Source of the DNA: Clostridia bacterium
Lineage (GTDB): Bacteria > Bacillota > Clostridia > Christensenellales > Aristaeellaceae
Assembly (NCBI GenBank): GCA_017532155.1
Contig: JAFXJP010000055.1
Span: 18,983 to 82,982 of the forward strand
Direction of reading: 5' to 3'
Length of the DNA stretch: 64,000 nt
Shown here: piece by piece, positions 52,542 to 61,825 of the stretch
How positions within the stretch are numbered: the first letter of the stretch is position 1
Layout: each line of letters begins with the position of its first letter
Position numbers and translations under genes: made by a program
The notes under the pieces: generated by a model
What the model was told of the DNA's origin: nothing
The model's database searches: none
Seen by the model: only the letters and a program-made list of their open reading frames with translations

Positions 52542-52880
52542 ATGGCACGTAATCAGTTCGGCGGCTTCGGCGGCCCCAATATGCAACAGCTCATGCGTCA
52601 GGCCCAGAAAATGCAGCAGCAGATGGAAAAGGCCCAGGAAGAGCTTGACGCCATGGAATATGAAGCTTCTTCCGGCGGCGGCATGGTCACCTGCAAGGTA
52701 TCCGGCAAGCGCGAAATCCTCTCCCTCACCATCAAGCCCGAGGCTGTCGATCCTGACGATGTGGAAATGCTCCAGGATATGGTCATCGCTGCCGTGAACG
52801 AAGCGCTGCGCGCCGGTGAAGAAAACCGCGAAAAGACCATGGGCGCCATGGCCCCCAAGGGCATGGGCGGCATGTTCTGA
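52542..52880 (+). CDS. ybaB: YbaB/EbfC family nucleoid-associated protein
   Basis: A 112-residue DNA-binding protein. N-terminal Gly/Asn/Phe-rich segment (QFGGFGGPN), then the coiled-coil MRQAQKMQQQMEKAQEELDAMEYE, then SGGGMVTCKVSGKREILSLTIKPEAVDPDDVEMLQDMV, the family signature. It forms a dimer that binds DNA. It is next to recR (TGATG overlap), the standard pairing; dnaX, often upstream, is not here. GGAGG precedes the ATG. Confidence 0.96.
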   Translation: MARNQFGGFGGPNMQQLMRQAQKMQQQMEKAQEELDAMEYEASSGGGMVTCKVSGKREILSLTIKPEAVDPDDVEMLQDMVIAAVNEALRAGEENREKTMGAMAPKGMGGMF

Positions 52881-53482
52881 TGAGCACGTCCTCTATCGAA
52901 CCCATTGCCCGCATGGCAGCGCAGCTTGCGCGTCTGCCCGGCATTGGCCGCAAAAGCGCCCAGCGCCTGGCCTATCACATCGCCGGCATGCCGGAGGATG
53001 AGGTGCACGCGCTGGCAGCCGCTATCTGGCAGGGCCGCAAAGCCGTGCATTTCTGCAGCATCTGCGGCAACTATGCGCAGGAGGACACCTGCCTGATCTG
53101 CCAGGATGAAAAGCGCAAAAACGGCCAAATCTGCGTAGTGCGCGATCCCCGCGATGTAGCGGCAATGGAGCGCATGCGCGACTATACCGGGCGTTATCAT
53201 GTGCTGGGCGGCACGCTGTCCCCCATGAGCGGCATTGGCCCTGATCAGATCCGTATCCGCGAATTGCTCTCCCGCCTGTCCTCTGAAGAGGTGGAGGAGG
53301 TCATCCTCGCCACCAATCCTGACATCGAGGGCGAAGCCACTGCGGCTTATATCGCCCGTCTGATCAAGCCCATGGGCATCCGCGTCACGCGCATTGCGCA
53401 TGGCGTGCCGGTGGGCAGCGATCTCGAATACGCCGACGAGATTACCCTCTCCAAGGCCATGGAAGGCAGGCGAGATATGTAA
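52880..53482 (+). CDS. recR: recombination protein RecR
   Basis: A 200-residue protein. The HhH motif is LPGIGRKSAQRLAYHI, the C4 zinc site CSICGNYAQEDTCLIC, and the Toprim domain runs from ICVVRDPRDVAAMERM with EVILATNPDIEGEATA. It loads RecA at gaps with RecF/RecO. It overlaps both neighbours by one base, so it is coupled to ybaB and tdk. Confidence 0.98.
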   Translation: MSTSSIEPIARMAAQLARLPGIGRKSAQRLAYHIAGMPEDEVHALAAAIWQGRKAVHFCSICGNYAQEDTCLICQDEKRKNGQICVVRDPRDVAAMERMRDYTGRYHVLGGTLSPMSGIGPDQIRIRELLSRLSSEEVEEVILATNPDIEGEATAAYIARLIKPMGIRVTRIAHGVPVGSDLEYADEITLSKAMEGRRDM

Positions 53483-54084
53483 TGTTGCACTTTTTTTACG
53501 GTGTAATGGGCTCCAGCAAAACCGCCATGCTGCTCATGCAGCGCTACAATTATATTGCGCAGGGGCTGCATGTGGCGCTTGTCAAGCCCGCTATTGATAC
53601 GCGTATCGACCACAACACCGTCTATTCCCGCGTTGGTCTCAACGCCTGTGCCGATATCGTACTTGAGCCCGGCCACAGCATAAGGGAGCAATTGTACTGG
53701 CTGGCCGTGCGCAATGGGCACAATGATTTCCCCTACGTCTTTGTGGACGAGGCGCAGTTCCTCACCGAAGAGCAGGTGCAGGAAATGGCCGATATGTCCG
53801 ACACGCACGAGTTTTTCTGCTATGGCCTCAAAACGGACTTCCAGAGCAATTTCTTCCCCGGCTCGTCTGCGCTTTTGCGTCTGGCGGAAGACATTGGCGA
53901 AGTGCCCGGCGGCCTGTGCTGGTGCGGCTGCAAAGCTACCATGAACACCCGCATCGACGGTCAGGGCAATGTCATCAAGGAAGGTGCGCAGGTGCTCATT
54001 GACAATCAGCAGGAAATCCGCTACATCGGCCTTTGCTACAAACATTGGAAGTTGGGAGTATCTCATGGTCCAGTTTCTGAATGA
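53482..54084 (+). CDS. tdk: thymidine kinase
   Basis: A 200-residue type II thymidine kinase. The P-loop is FFYGVMGSSKTAMLL, the DEAQF motif (VDEAQFLTEEQ) is intact, and YGLKTDFQSNFFPGS is the lasso region. The structural zinc site has CWCGCKATMNTR. It phosphorylates thymidine for salvage. Start overlaps the recR stop by one base (TAATG); its end overlaps rmuC by 20 bp. Confidence 0.95.
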   Translation: MLHFFYGVMGSSKTAMLLMQRYNYIAQGLHVALVKPAIDTRIDHNTVYSRVGLNACADIVLEPGHSIREQLYWLAVRNGHNDFPYVFVDEAQFLTEEQVQEMADMSDTHEFFCYGLKTDFQSNFFPGSSALLRLAEDIGEVPGGLCWCGCKATMNTRIDGQGNVIKEGAQVLIDNQQEIRYIGLCYKHWKLGVSHGPVSE

Positions 54085-55432
54085 TCATATCGCCGTCATG
54101 CTTCTGATCGCATGCGCGCTGCTTATTTTGTGCAGCGCGCTGCTCTTTATTGTGCTGCGCAGGCAGTCAAAGCATACGCAAAGCCTTCAGGCTGCCTCGA
54201 AGCAAGCCGAGAACGCCATCGCCGATCATCTCAGCCACACCGCCGCCCTGCTTGAAAACAGGCTGCGCGATGAAATGAACCGGCAGGAAGCAACCATTCT
54301 CTCTGCCCAGGCGGAAAACGCCCGCGATATAATGCAGCATATCGACGCGCTGGGGCAGCGTTTTGATACACTGTCGCAGACGCAGGAAATGCGTCTGCAC
54401 CGCATGGCGGCAACGCTGGATGAAAAACTGACGATGAACGAAGCACGCACCGAAAAATTGCGTGAATCGCTGGCGCAAAGCATGCAAAAGCTACAGACGG
54501 AAAACGCCGAAAAGCTTGAAAAAATGCGCCAGACCGTAGATGAAAAGCTGCATGAAACGCTCAATCGCCGTCTGGGCGAAAGCTTCTCGCTGGTAAACGA
54601 ACGCCTTGAGCAGGTCTATAAAGGTCTTGGTGAAATGCAGACGCTCGCCAGCGGCGTTGGCGACCTGAAAAAGGTACTCACCAATGTCAAAACGCGCGGC
54701 ATCTGGGGCGAAGTGCAGCTGGGGGCGCTGCTGGAGCAAATGCTCTCGGTCGATCAGTTTGCCGAAAATGTGCAGGTTGCCCCCCATGCCAAAGAGCGCG
54801 TAGAATTTGCCGTCATTCTTCCCGGCCGCGATGACAGTCATTCCGTGTATCTGCCCATCGATTCCAAATTCCCCGTCGAAGCCTATGAGCGCCTGCTGTC
54901 CGCCGTGGAAGGCGGCGATGCCTCCCTTGTTACCGCCGCCAGCACCGAACTGGAGCAGAGTATCCGCACCGAGGCCAAGCGAATTGCCGGCAAATATATC
55001 GTACCGCCCTACACAACGGATTTTGCCGTCATGTTCCTGCCCACCGAAGGACTGTATGCCGAAGCGCTGCGCTGCCGCGGCCTGATGGAGGAATTGCAGC
55101 AAAAGCACCGCATTCTCATTTCCGGCCCCTCTACGCTGTCCGCGCTGCTCAGCAGCCTGCAGTTGGGCTTCCGCACGCTGGCTATCGAGCAGCGCTCGGC
55201 CGAGGTTTGGCAGCTGCTGGGCGCTGTCAAAACAGAGTTTTCGCGTTTCAGCGATCTGCTTGATCAAACGCAGCAGCGCCTGCGTCAGGCGGGCGATACC
55301 ATTGAAAAAGCCGCCAGCAAAACGCGCGCCATTCACCGCCGTCTGCGCGCTGTTGAGGCGCTTGGCACCGCGCAAAGTGCAAAGCTGCTCAATTTGCCTG
55401 AGGAAGAAGCTGCCGACAGCGACAATCTGTAA
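54065..55432 (+). CDS. rmuC: DNA recombination protein RmuC
   Basis: A 455-residue protein. TM helix at about residues 9-30, long coiled coil to about 190, then the RmuC nuclease-like domain: KTRGIWGEVQLGALLEQML, FAVILPGRD, PIDSKFPVEAYERL, AGKYIVPPYTTDFAVMFLPTEGLYAEAL and FRTLAIEQRS. This order is diagnostic. It limits DNA inversion or recombination. It overlaps tdk by 20 bp, with GGGAG inside tdk. Confidence 0.95.
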   Translation: MVQFLNDHIAVMLLIACALLILCSALLFIVLRRQSKHTQSLQAASKQAENAIADHLSHTAALLENRLRDEMNRQEATILSAQAENARDIMQHIDALGQRFDTLSQTQEMRLHRMAATLDEKLTMNEARTEKLRESLAQSMQKLQTENAEKLEKMRQTVDEKLHETLNRRLGESFSLVNERLEQVYKGLGEMQTLASGVGDLKKVLTNVKTRGIWGEVQLGALLEQMLSVDQFAENVQVAPHAKERVEFAVILPGRDDSHSVYLPIDSKFPVEAYERLLSAVEGGDASLVTAASTELEQSIRTEAKRIAGKYIVPPYTTDFAVMFLPTEGLYAEALRCRGLMEELQQKHRILISGPSTLSALLSSLQLGFRTLAIEQRSAEVWQLLGAVKTEFSRFSDLLDQTQQRLRQAGDTIEKAASKTRAIHRRLRAVEALGTAQSAKLLNLPEEEAADSDNL

Positions 55433-55484
55433 CAATGCTCGCCTCACGCCCGTTTTTAGCCATACTAACACGGGAGGTGAGAGC

Positions 55485-55676
55485 ATGTTCTGCATAAAAA
55501 CCATCAAAAAAATGCCCATGGCAGCTGTCGGTCTTGTCGATCTGATTGCCTGCAGTGCCGATAAAATCATCTGTTCCCTGGCAAAGCGCGGCGAGAAAGC
55601 CGTAAAACAGATGGAAAAGAAGGCCGACGCAAAAAAAGATTGCTGCTGTCATGACACAGCTGCCGAGCATCCATAA
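55485..55676 (+). CDS. small Cys- and Lys-rich protein of unknown function
   Basis: A 63-residue protein. The N-terminal half is amphipathic (IKKMPMAAVGLVDLIAC), the second half is charged (AVKQMEKKADAKKDCCCHD), with a CCC-H cluster that could bind metal. I recognise no family. The start is strongly supported by GGGAGGTGAG, 4 bases before the ATG. The leader has a potential hairpin covering this site. It lies 52 bases after rmuC and before a terminator. Confidence 0.6.
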   Translation: MFCIKTIKKMPMAAVGLVDLIACSADKIICSLAKRGEKAVKQMEKKADAKKDCCCHDTAAEHP

Positions 55677-55680
55677 GAAA

Positions 55681-55707
55681 AAAGCCTTGCGACTTTCGCA
55701 AGGCTTT
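55681..55707. terminator. terminator between small protein and pepT
   Basis: Twelve-base-pair stem AAAGCCTTGCGA/TCGCAAGGCTTT with a three-base loop. The T-run is strong on the minus side, for pepT. Confidence 0.85.
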
Positions 55708-55717
55708 TGGTTTATCT

Positions 55718-56926
55718 TCAGGCTTCAATGATCTTCTGCAGCATGTCCACCGCAATTTCCATATCTTCAATCGCGATATGCTCGTAAATGCCGTGATAAT
55801 TGGCGCCGCCAGTGCCCAGGTTCGGGCAGGGCAGGCCCATAAAGCTCAGCCTGGCGCCGTCCGTACCGCCGCGCACAGGCACACGCACAGGAGTCAGACC
55901 GATTTCCTTCATCGCTTTTTCAGCGCGGTCGATGATATACATGTGCTGCTCAATCACTTCGCGCATATTGCGGTAAGAATCACGAATCGCCACTTCCACC
56001 GTACCAGCGCCATATTTGGCGTTCAGGAAACTCTCAATGCGGCGGATGGTTTCCTTCTTCTCCTCCAGCTTATCGCCGTCATGATCACGCAGAATATAAA
56101 CCATCTGCGCATTTTCCTCATCGCCCTGCATGCCGCACAGATGATAGAAGCCCTCATATCCTTCCGTATGCTCAGGACGCTGCGCTTCCGGCAGCATGCT
56201 GTCAAATTCCATGGCAATGCGCGCAGCATTCTTCATGCGGTTTTTGGCGGAGCCGGGATGAATATTGCGTCCGTGCACAATCACGCGCGCGGAGGAAGCA
56301 TTGAAATTCTCGTATTCTACCTCATGCAGCGCGCCGCCATCCGCAGTATAGGCAAAATCCGCACCGAAATCCTTCACATTAAACAGATCCGCGCCGCGGC
56401 CGATCTCTTCATCGGGCGTAAAGCCAATGCAAATCTTGCCGTGCTTGATGGAATCGTCATTCAGCAGTCGTTCACACAGCGCCATGATCTCGGCAATGCC
56501 CGCCTTATCATCCGCGCCCAGCACCGTCGTACCATCCGTTACGATCAGATGTTTGCCGGTCTTTTCCGCCATTTCAGGGAAATCCGCCAAACGAATATAA
56601 ATGCCCTTTTCGGCATTCAGACAAATATCGCCGCCCTTGTAGTCAATCACCTGCGGATTAAAATCACGGCCAGGCACAGCATCCACCGTATCCATATGCG
56701 CAATCAGGCCAATCACCGGCTGGCCTTCACAGTTCGCCGCAATGCTGCCGTATACATAGCCATTTTCATCTACGCGCGCGTCAGCAATGCCCATTTCCAG
56801 CATTTCCTTCACCAGCAGATTGGCCAGATCCCACTGCACCTTGGAGGAAGGGCAAGTGCTGCTGCTTTCATCGCTGGTGGTGTTGATCTTAGCGTACCGC
56901 AAGAATCGTTCGCTTACATGTTCCAT
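55718..56926 (-). CDS. pepT: peptidase T (tripeptidase)
   Basis: A 402-residue M20 metallopeptidase. HMDTVDAVPG holds the first His/Asp ligand pair, TVLGADDKAGIAEIMAL the bridging Asp, GFTPDEEIGRG the catalytic Glu-Glu, and RVPVRGGTDGARLSFMGLPCPNLGTGG is the PepT C-terminal signature. It cleaves the N-terminal residue of tripeptides. GGAAG lies 8 bases upstream, within the final codons of the rlmD-like frame, so the two genes are closely linked. Confidence 0.97.
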   Translation of the reverse strand: MEHVSERFLRYAKINTTSDESSSTCPSSKVQWDLANLLVKEMLEMGIADARVDENGYVYGSIAANCEGQPVIGLIAHMDTVDAVPGRDFNPQVIDYKGGDICLNAEKGIYIRLADFPEMAEKTGKHLIVTDGTTVLGADDKAGIAEIMALCERLLNDDSIKHGKICIGFTPDEEIGRGADLFNVKDFGADFAYTADGGALHEVEYENFNASSARVIVHGRNIHPGSAKNRMKNAARIAMEFDSMLPEAQRPEHTEGYEGFYHLCGMQGDEENAQMVYILRDHDGDKLEEKKETIRRIESFLNAKYGAGTVEVAIRDSYRNMREVIEQHMYIIDRAEKAMKEIGLTPVRVPVRGGTDGARLSFMGLPCPNLGTGGANYHGIYEHIAIEDMEIAVDMLQKIIEA

Positions 56927-56931
56927 ATTTC

Positions 56932-58292
56932 TTACTTCCTTTCATTTAAAATAAACTGCATCACATTTTCAACGCCCGCCGTCTGGCAGAACATATCCAC
57001 CGGCTGACAGGCTGTGGCATCGTATCCATTTTCACACAAAATTTTCGCATCGCGCGCCTGCGTGGCCGGATTGCAGCTCACATACACCACGCGCTTGGGT
57101 TTTGCCTTGGCAATGGCCTAAGCACGCTTTCTTCGCAGCCCTTGCGCGGCGGATCGATAACAATCACATCAGGACGCAGGCCATCCTCTACCAGCTTTGG
57201 CAGCACATCCTCTGCCGCGCCCACACGGAATTCAGCGTTTTCCACGCCGTTGCGGCGGGCATTCTCCTTGGCGTCCGCAATCGCCTGCGGCACAATCTCG
57301 ATACCGACCACATGTCTGGCATGACGCGCAAGCATCAGCGAAATGGTGCCCGCGCCGCAGTATACGTCTGCAACCAGTTCATTGCCTTCCAGGCCGGCAA
57401 ATTTCAGCGCTGTGCCGTAAAGCTTTTCCGTCTGTACAGGATTGACCTGGAAGAAGGAAAGCGGCGACAGCTGAAATTCGTGTCCGCAGAGCACATCCGG
57501 CAGCCTGTCCTTGCCCCAAAGCACATCATAGCTGCGGCCCAGGATCACATTCCCCCGCGCTTTATTCACCGATATGCAAAGCGAGATCAGTCCCGGCAAA
57601 GCTTCCTGCAATTTTTTCAGCAGCGTTTGCCACTTCGGCAATGCATCGCCATTGATAACAAGCACCACCATGCTTTCGCCCTTGCGGTTCACACGCGTCA
57701 TCACATGGCGGATCAGCCCCTTGTGCGTTTCCTCACAGTATGGCGAAATCTTGCATTCCTGCATCCAGGCGCGTACAACGCTATTCGCCGTATCGCTCTG
57801 TTCCCTGGCAATCAGGCACTTATCGATCTCGACCACCCGATGGCTGCGCTGTGCGTAGTAACCAATCAGCGGCTTTTCGATATTTCCCGCCACCGGCAAA
57901 GCGGTCTTATTGCGGTAATGCCAGGGCTCCTCCATACCGATTGTTTCCTGCACCTCGATATCCAGCCCCGCAATATGCCGCATTACGCCCTCTACCTGCT
58001 TTTGCTTAAAGCGCAGCTGCGAGGGATAATCCATATGCTGGCACACGCAGCCGCCGCACTGCACATAGTAAGGGCAGGGCGGCTCTACGCGTGCAGGCGA
58101 CGCCTCCAGCACTTCCACCACCCGGGCAAAGGCGTGGCGTTTTTCCACTTTTACAATCTGCGCCAGTATCCTTTCCCCCGGCAGTGCCCGCGGCACAAAC
58201 ACCGCCATGCCGTCATGCCGGCAAATGCCCTCGCCCTGCGCGCCAAAGTCCTCTACAGTCATTTCAAGGCGCATGTTCTTCTGCAGCGTCAC
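56932..58292 (-). pseudogene. RlmD/TrmA-family 23S rRNA uracil-C5-methyltransferase, frameshifted
   Basis: Start is GTG at 58292 with AGGAAG upstream. N-terminal TRAM domain (TVEDFGAQGEGICRHDGMAVFV), Fe-S cysteines CPYYVQCGGC, SAM domain with DVYCGAGTISL and DVIVIDPPRKGC. At about 57120 the frame breaks: GTGCTT-AGGCC should likely read GTGCTTGAGGCC (one G missing on the minus strand). The first frame ends at 57078. The other frame carries on with [14 protein letters not shown], which holds the catalytic Cys, to TAA at 56932, next to pepT. Repaired it is 453 residues, normal for RlmD. Confidence 0.85.
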
Positions 58293-59506
58293 AAAATCTT
58301 CCTCGCTTCAATGTAATAGCGTTTTTCATGCGCTTCGCCCATCGAAAAGGTCTTTCTGGGCAGCACGCCGCCCTGCGCTACCGCCGGGAATAACAGCGAC
58401 TTATCCATTGCCGGCACCAGAATACCTGTGCCGCGGCCTGCCGCCACCAGTTCGCGCACAGACTCCTCGCCATGAATATAATCAATCTTTACATCCTTGT
58501 GTTCATCCAGCAGCATCTGCACACAGCCTACCGGCAGCGGATGGATGGGCTTTTCAAACATAACCGGGATATCCTTTTCGCTGCCCACAATCAGCGCATC
58601 GTACTTGCCGTCCGTCACAACGGCGCCCCGCAGCATTTTCAGCACTTCCTCCGCCGTTCTATCAAATACCAGGCGGTGAATGGGTTCGAAGATCAGCGCA
58701 TCACAGTGCAAATTCTCAAGCTCGGCCATTGCATAGCGCGCCGGATGCCCCTGACGCGCATCCTCCGTCAGGCCTTCGCGTACATTCAGCCAATGCGCGC
58801 GCGCCGTTGCCAGCGAGTGATTGCCATCGCCCACTGCAATCAGCGGACTGTCCTGCGTCAGCGTCTCCTTCAGCGCCAGCAGCCTTTGCTGCAGCTGCGC
58901 TGTCAGCTTTCCTTCTTCAATTGCCCAGCCGCGCACATGACCGCCCTTCTGCATCAACTCCATATCATACAAAAGCGGCAGCTGGTCACGCAGCGCGTAC
59001 AGCGGCTCAATCACCGTGCGCTCAGGATCATCAATGAGCAAAAGCACATGCGAAAGCTCCACCGCAGCGCCCTGACGCACGCGCAGCCTTGGCGGAATGC
59101 GCTCCGTTACCGTGCCCTCCGTCGGGCGAATCTGCGGCTTTGCACCCCTGGTATAATCATATTCTTCCAGGTCAACTGTCAAAACAATCCCCGGTCGCAC
59201 GCCGCTTTCCGTCACGCGCTCGGTCAGCACCATGCCCTGCACACAGCGGCACAGCACATTCTCTGAAAGATAGTTCTCCATGGTCTGATGAATCTTTTCA
59301 ATTCTGCCGTCATCCTCATGCAAATATGCCTCAGGCAAAATCAAATTGAGCGCGCTGTGCGCCTGAGAGACAATCTGCTCCGCCTTTTCCCAGTAGGCAG
59401 GCTCCGCCGTATACTGATCGCAGGCCACTACCGGCCACAATTGCATATTTTCTTCCGACGGCAGCAAAAATGCACCGCATTGAACGGGAGACTGATTCTT
59501 CTGCAT
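58289..59506 (-). CDS. DUF1015 family protein
   Basis: A 405-residue protein of the DUF1015 family. It has the family's HHS-like motif in VGDGNHSLATARAHW, near residue 225, and ends with VLPRKTFSMGEAHEKRYYIEARKI. The function of the family is not known; it has been linked by context to amino-acid or serine metabolism, with no proof here. GGAGAGGAGAAG precedes the ATG. It overlaps the RlmD-like gene by four bases (GTGA). Confidence 0.92.
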   Translation of the reverse strand: MQKNQSPVQCGAFLLPSEENMQLWPVVACDQYTAEPAYWEKAEQIVSQAHSALNLILPEAYLHEDDGRIEKIHQTMENYLSENVLCRCVQGMVLTERVTESGVRPGIVLTVDLEEYDYTRGAKPQIRPTEGTVTERIPPRLRVRQGAAVELSHVLLLIDDPERTVIEPLYALRDQLPLLYDMELMQKGGHVRGWAIEEGKLTAQLQQRLLALKETLTQDSPLIAVGDGNHSLATARAHWLNVREGLTEDARQGHPARYAMAELENLHCDALIFEPIHRLVFDRTAEEVLKMLRGAVVTDGKYDALIVGSEKDIPVMFEKPIHPLPVGCVQMLLDEHKDVKIDYIHGEESVRELVAAGRGTGILVPAMDKSLLFPAVAQGGVLPRKTFSMGEAHEKRYYIEARKIL

Positions 59507-59532
59507 ATTCGCTTCTCCTCTCCATAAATGCC

Positions 59533-59553
59533 AAAAACGCGGCAGCGCCGCGT
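59533..59553 (-). terminator. short terminator after MBL gene
   Basis: Minus strand: ACGCGGC/GCCGCGT, three-base loop, then T5 and GG. It is short; readthrough into DUF1015 is possible. Confidence 0.6.
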
Positions 59554-59566
59554 ATTGATTGCCCTG

Positions 59567-60454
59567 TTATTCCGTCATATCCTCTACCGGCAGATCGCTC
59601 TCCGCAAAGGGATCGGATTCTTCAAACGCATCCAGCACCTCGCGGACATTCTCTGCCTGATTGGAACGCATCTTGCGCTTGAGCATGTTCTCGCGCTCCT
59701 CCGTCGGGAATACGCGGATATCCAGCCCGCGGCTCTCAAAAGAGATTTCCGCCTTTTCACGCGGGAAGGTCAGCGCCAGACCCTCGGTATATTTGGTGCG
59801 GCAGCGGCGCGCATAGCCCGTGGCCACCTCCATGCGGCCATGCCAGTGCATGGGGATAAACACGCGCGGCTTCATCGCCATGATAAAATGGTTTGCGCCC
59901 GCTTCATACATGCCGCCCATGCGCGGATCCACCGGGAACATGCACAGATCAATGGGCATGCCCTGCATTTGCTCCACGCATGCATAATACATATGCTCGG
60001 CCTGCGTGATCTGCCTGAGCGTGCTTTCCTCGCGCCAGTGCCAAAGGTTGAGATCTCCCGCAAAGAAAATATTCAGCCCCCCGCAGTGGATATAAAAGGA
60101 TACGCCAAGATCGGTCGATCCGTATGCCTTGACCTTCACATCGCCATAGCGGCGCGTCTCTCCAACGCCCATGCGGTCGCCCTTGGCGTCAGAGGGCATA
60201 TCCTCCGAAATGATATAGTGCACCTTGCTCAGGTGGGCAAAATCGTAAATTACCTTATCGTAATGATCGGGATGCTCATGCGACACAAAGAAAAGCACCT
60301 GCGAAAAATCTTTAAAGTCCTTTTCCGACAGCGCCATAGACTCCTTGATCTCGCCGTTTTCGCCGCGCCAGTAGTCAAACACCATCAGCGTTTCACCCAC
60401 GGCCACCATAAAGCCTGAGTGATGAAAATACGTTACCGTTGCTTTTCCGGACAT
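59567..60454 (-). CDS. MBL fold metallo-hydrolase
   Basis: A 295-residue metallo-beta-lactamase-fold protein. The HxHxDH motif is SHEHPDHYDKV near residue 61; FFAGDLNLWHW holds the Asp that bridges the metals, and FIPMHWHGRM the last His. The C-terminal 50 residues are a charged extension (EERENMLKRKM ... FAESDL). Closest in layout to the UlaG-like group. The start at 60454 uses GGGAGAAGGA; an ATG five codons earlier lies in that site. Confidence 0.88.
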   Translation of the reverse strand: MSGKATVTYFHHSGFMVAVGETLMVFDYWRGENGEIKESMALSEKDFKDFSQVLFFVSHEHPDHYDKVIYDFAHLSKVHYIISEDMPSDAKGDRMGVGETRRYGDVKVKAYGSTDLGVSFYIHCGGLNIFFAGDLNLWHWREESTLRQITQAEHMYYACVEQMQGMPIDLCMFPVDPRMGGMYEAGANHFIMAMKPRVFIPMHWHGRMEVATGYARRCRTKYTEGLALTFPREKAEISFESRGLDIRVFPTEERENMLKRKMRSNQAENVREVLDAFEESDPFAESDLPVEDMTE

Positions 60455-60508
60455 GTCCTTCTCCCTCATTTGTATACATTATGCGTTCTTTCGCGCGCGG
60501 TTATGCGC

Positions 60509-61801
60509 TTACAGCAGGAATCCCAGCCATTCGCCGATTTGGCTAATAATCGCAATCAGAATCATCCAGCCGAAAAAGCCAAGGCCACCCATGCGCTTTC
60601 TGCGGCGGCTGCGAATGATTGCAAAGAGGATGACAGCCAGCACCAGCAGCGAAGAATAATCCACCTCATACGCTTCATAGACCATATCAACGGGAATGGG
60701 GTCTTCTTCATAATCATTCTCTGCAAAGAAGCCCTCCCACCAGTTGCCGCTCCAGTTATCAAAGAGCAGATCAGGCGCGGTCTCTTCCGTACCAAACAGG
60801 CCGCCAAAGTCCATTTCTTCGCCGCTCATCCGCGCAATATGCCCGCCAAGCGCCAACAGGAAATCCCCCACCGCGCCGTCATAATCGCGTTCATTTATAA
60901 ACGGTGCGCGCAGATGCGTGCCCATCAGGCTCATCAGCTGTTCATCCGATACATAATCGCTGATTATCCCGCCCAGGCATACCGCATAGCGTTCTTCGCC
61001 AATCACCAGTAAAAGCAGCACATCATCCTCGTCCAGCTACCAGTAATCAAATAAACCCTTGCAATATTCCTGTGCATCCGCGCCGCCCAGAAAATGGCGC
61101 GTGGCGATGACAAACTCCGCACTGTCCTGGCGGTTGTTCAGTTCATGAACATCATCAATCGTTTCACTGCCCAGTACCGCTGCGTCGTCATTGATGTATC
61201 CGCGCTGCAAGGGATAGGCAATCTGCGCGCCGTCCACAGGCAGGGCAGGCTGCATGCTGTCCAGCCGCGGCGCTTTTTCATAGCCGATCAAATGCGCCAA
61301 TACGCCGCTGAAGGAGCCGCCCAGGCCCTTGTTGTATTTCTCTGCCGCCTGATCATAGGCCGTGAAGGTGACATTCTCCTCGCACTGCTCCACCGCCTGA
61401 GGCAGCATCAGCTGCACATACATCTGGTCGCGGCTGTCCTGCTGCAGAGAAGGCAGCAGCGCCAGCTCCTGCAAAAGCGCCTTGGCATCCTGTGTCCATT
61501 GTGCCAAGGCCGCCGTACGCTCTGCCAGCGGCAGGGCGACATTGCCGATCTTCGCCCTTTCGCTGGCGACAGACTGGCAAAGGGCGTGCTCCGGCGCAAG
61601 ATGCCTGCGCGCTACTGAAAGCAGATTCTGCGCCGTTTCTGCGCGCAAATTCATCGCCGCCTCCAGCGCCTGCGTCTCCTTTAGCAGCACCGCCTTTTCT
61701 TCCTGCCATTGTCTGTGCGCGCCGTTAAACAGCGCTGCGCACACCATCAAAATCATCAGCACGAAGGCAATCGCCGGATGCAGCCCTTTGCGTTCTTTCA
61801 T
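60509..61801 (-). pseudogene. LemA-TPM domain fusion protein interrupted by TAG
   Basis: A frame of 430 codons with one stop inside. Codons 1-254: an N-terminal TM helix (residues 8-26), then a LemA-like helical region ending AYDQAAEKYNKGLGGSFSGV-type sequence, then the start of a TPM (YgcG-like) domain (IDDVHELNNRQDSAEFVIATRHFL, EYCKGLFDYW). TAG lies at 61037-61039 (codon 255). Directly in frame the TPM domain goes on with LDEDDVLLLLVIGEERYAVCLGG, then an acidic region, a TM helix, a basic cluster and a second hydrophobic end. AAGGAG precedes the ATG. Either a broken gene, a sequence error or readthrough. Confidence 0.8.
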
Positions 61802-61825
61802 TGCTTACTCCTTTACAGAAGGCGA

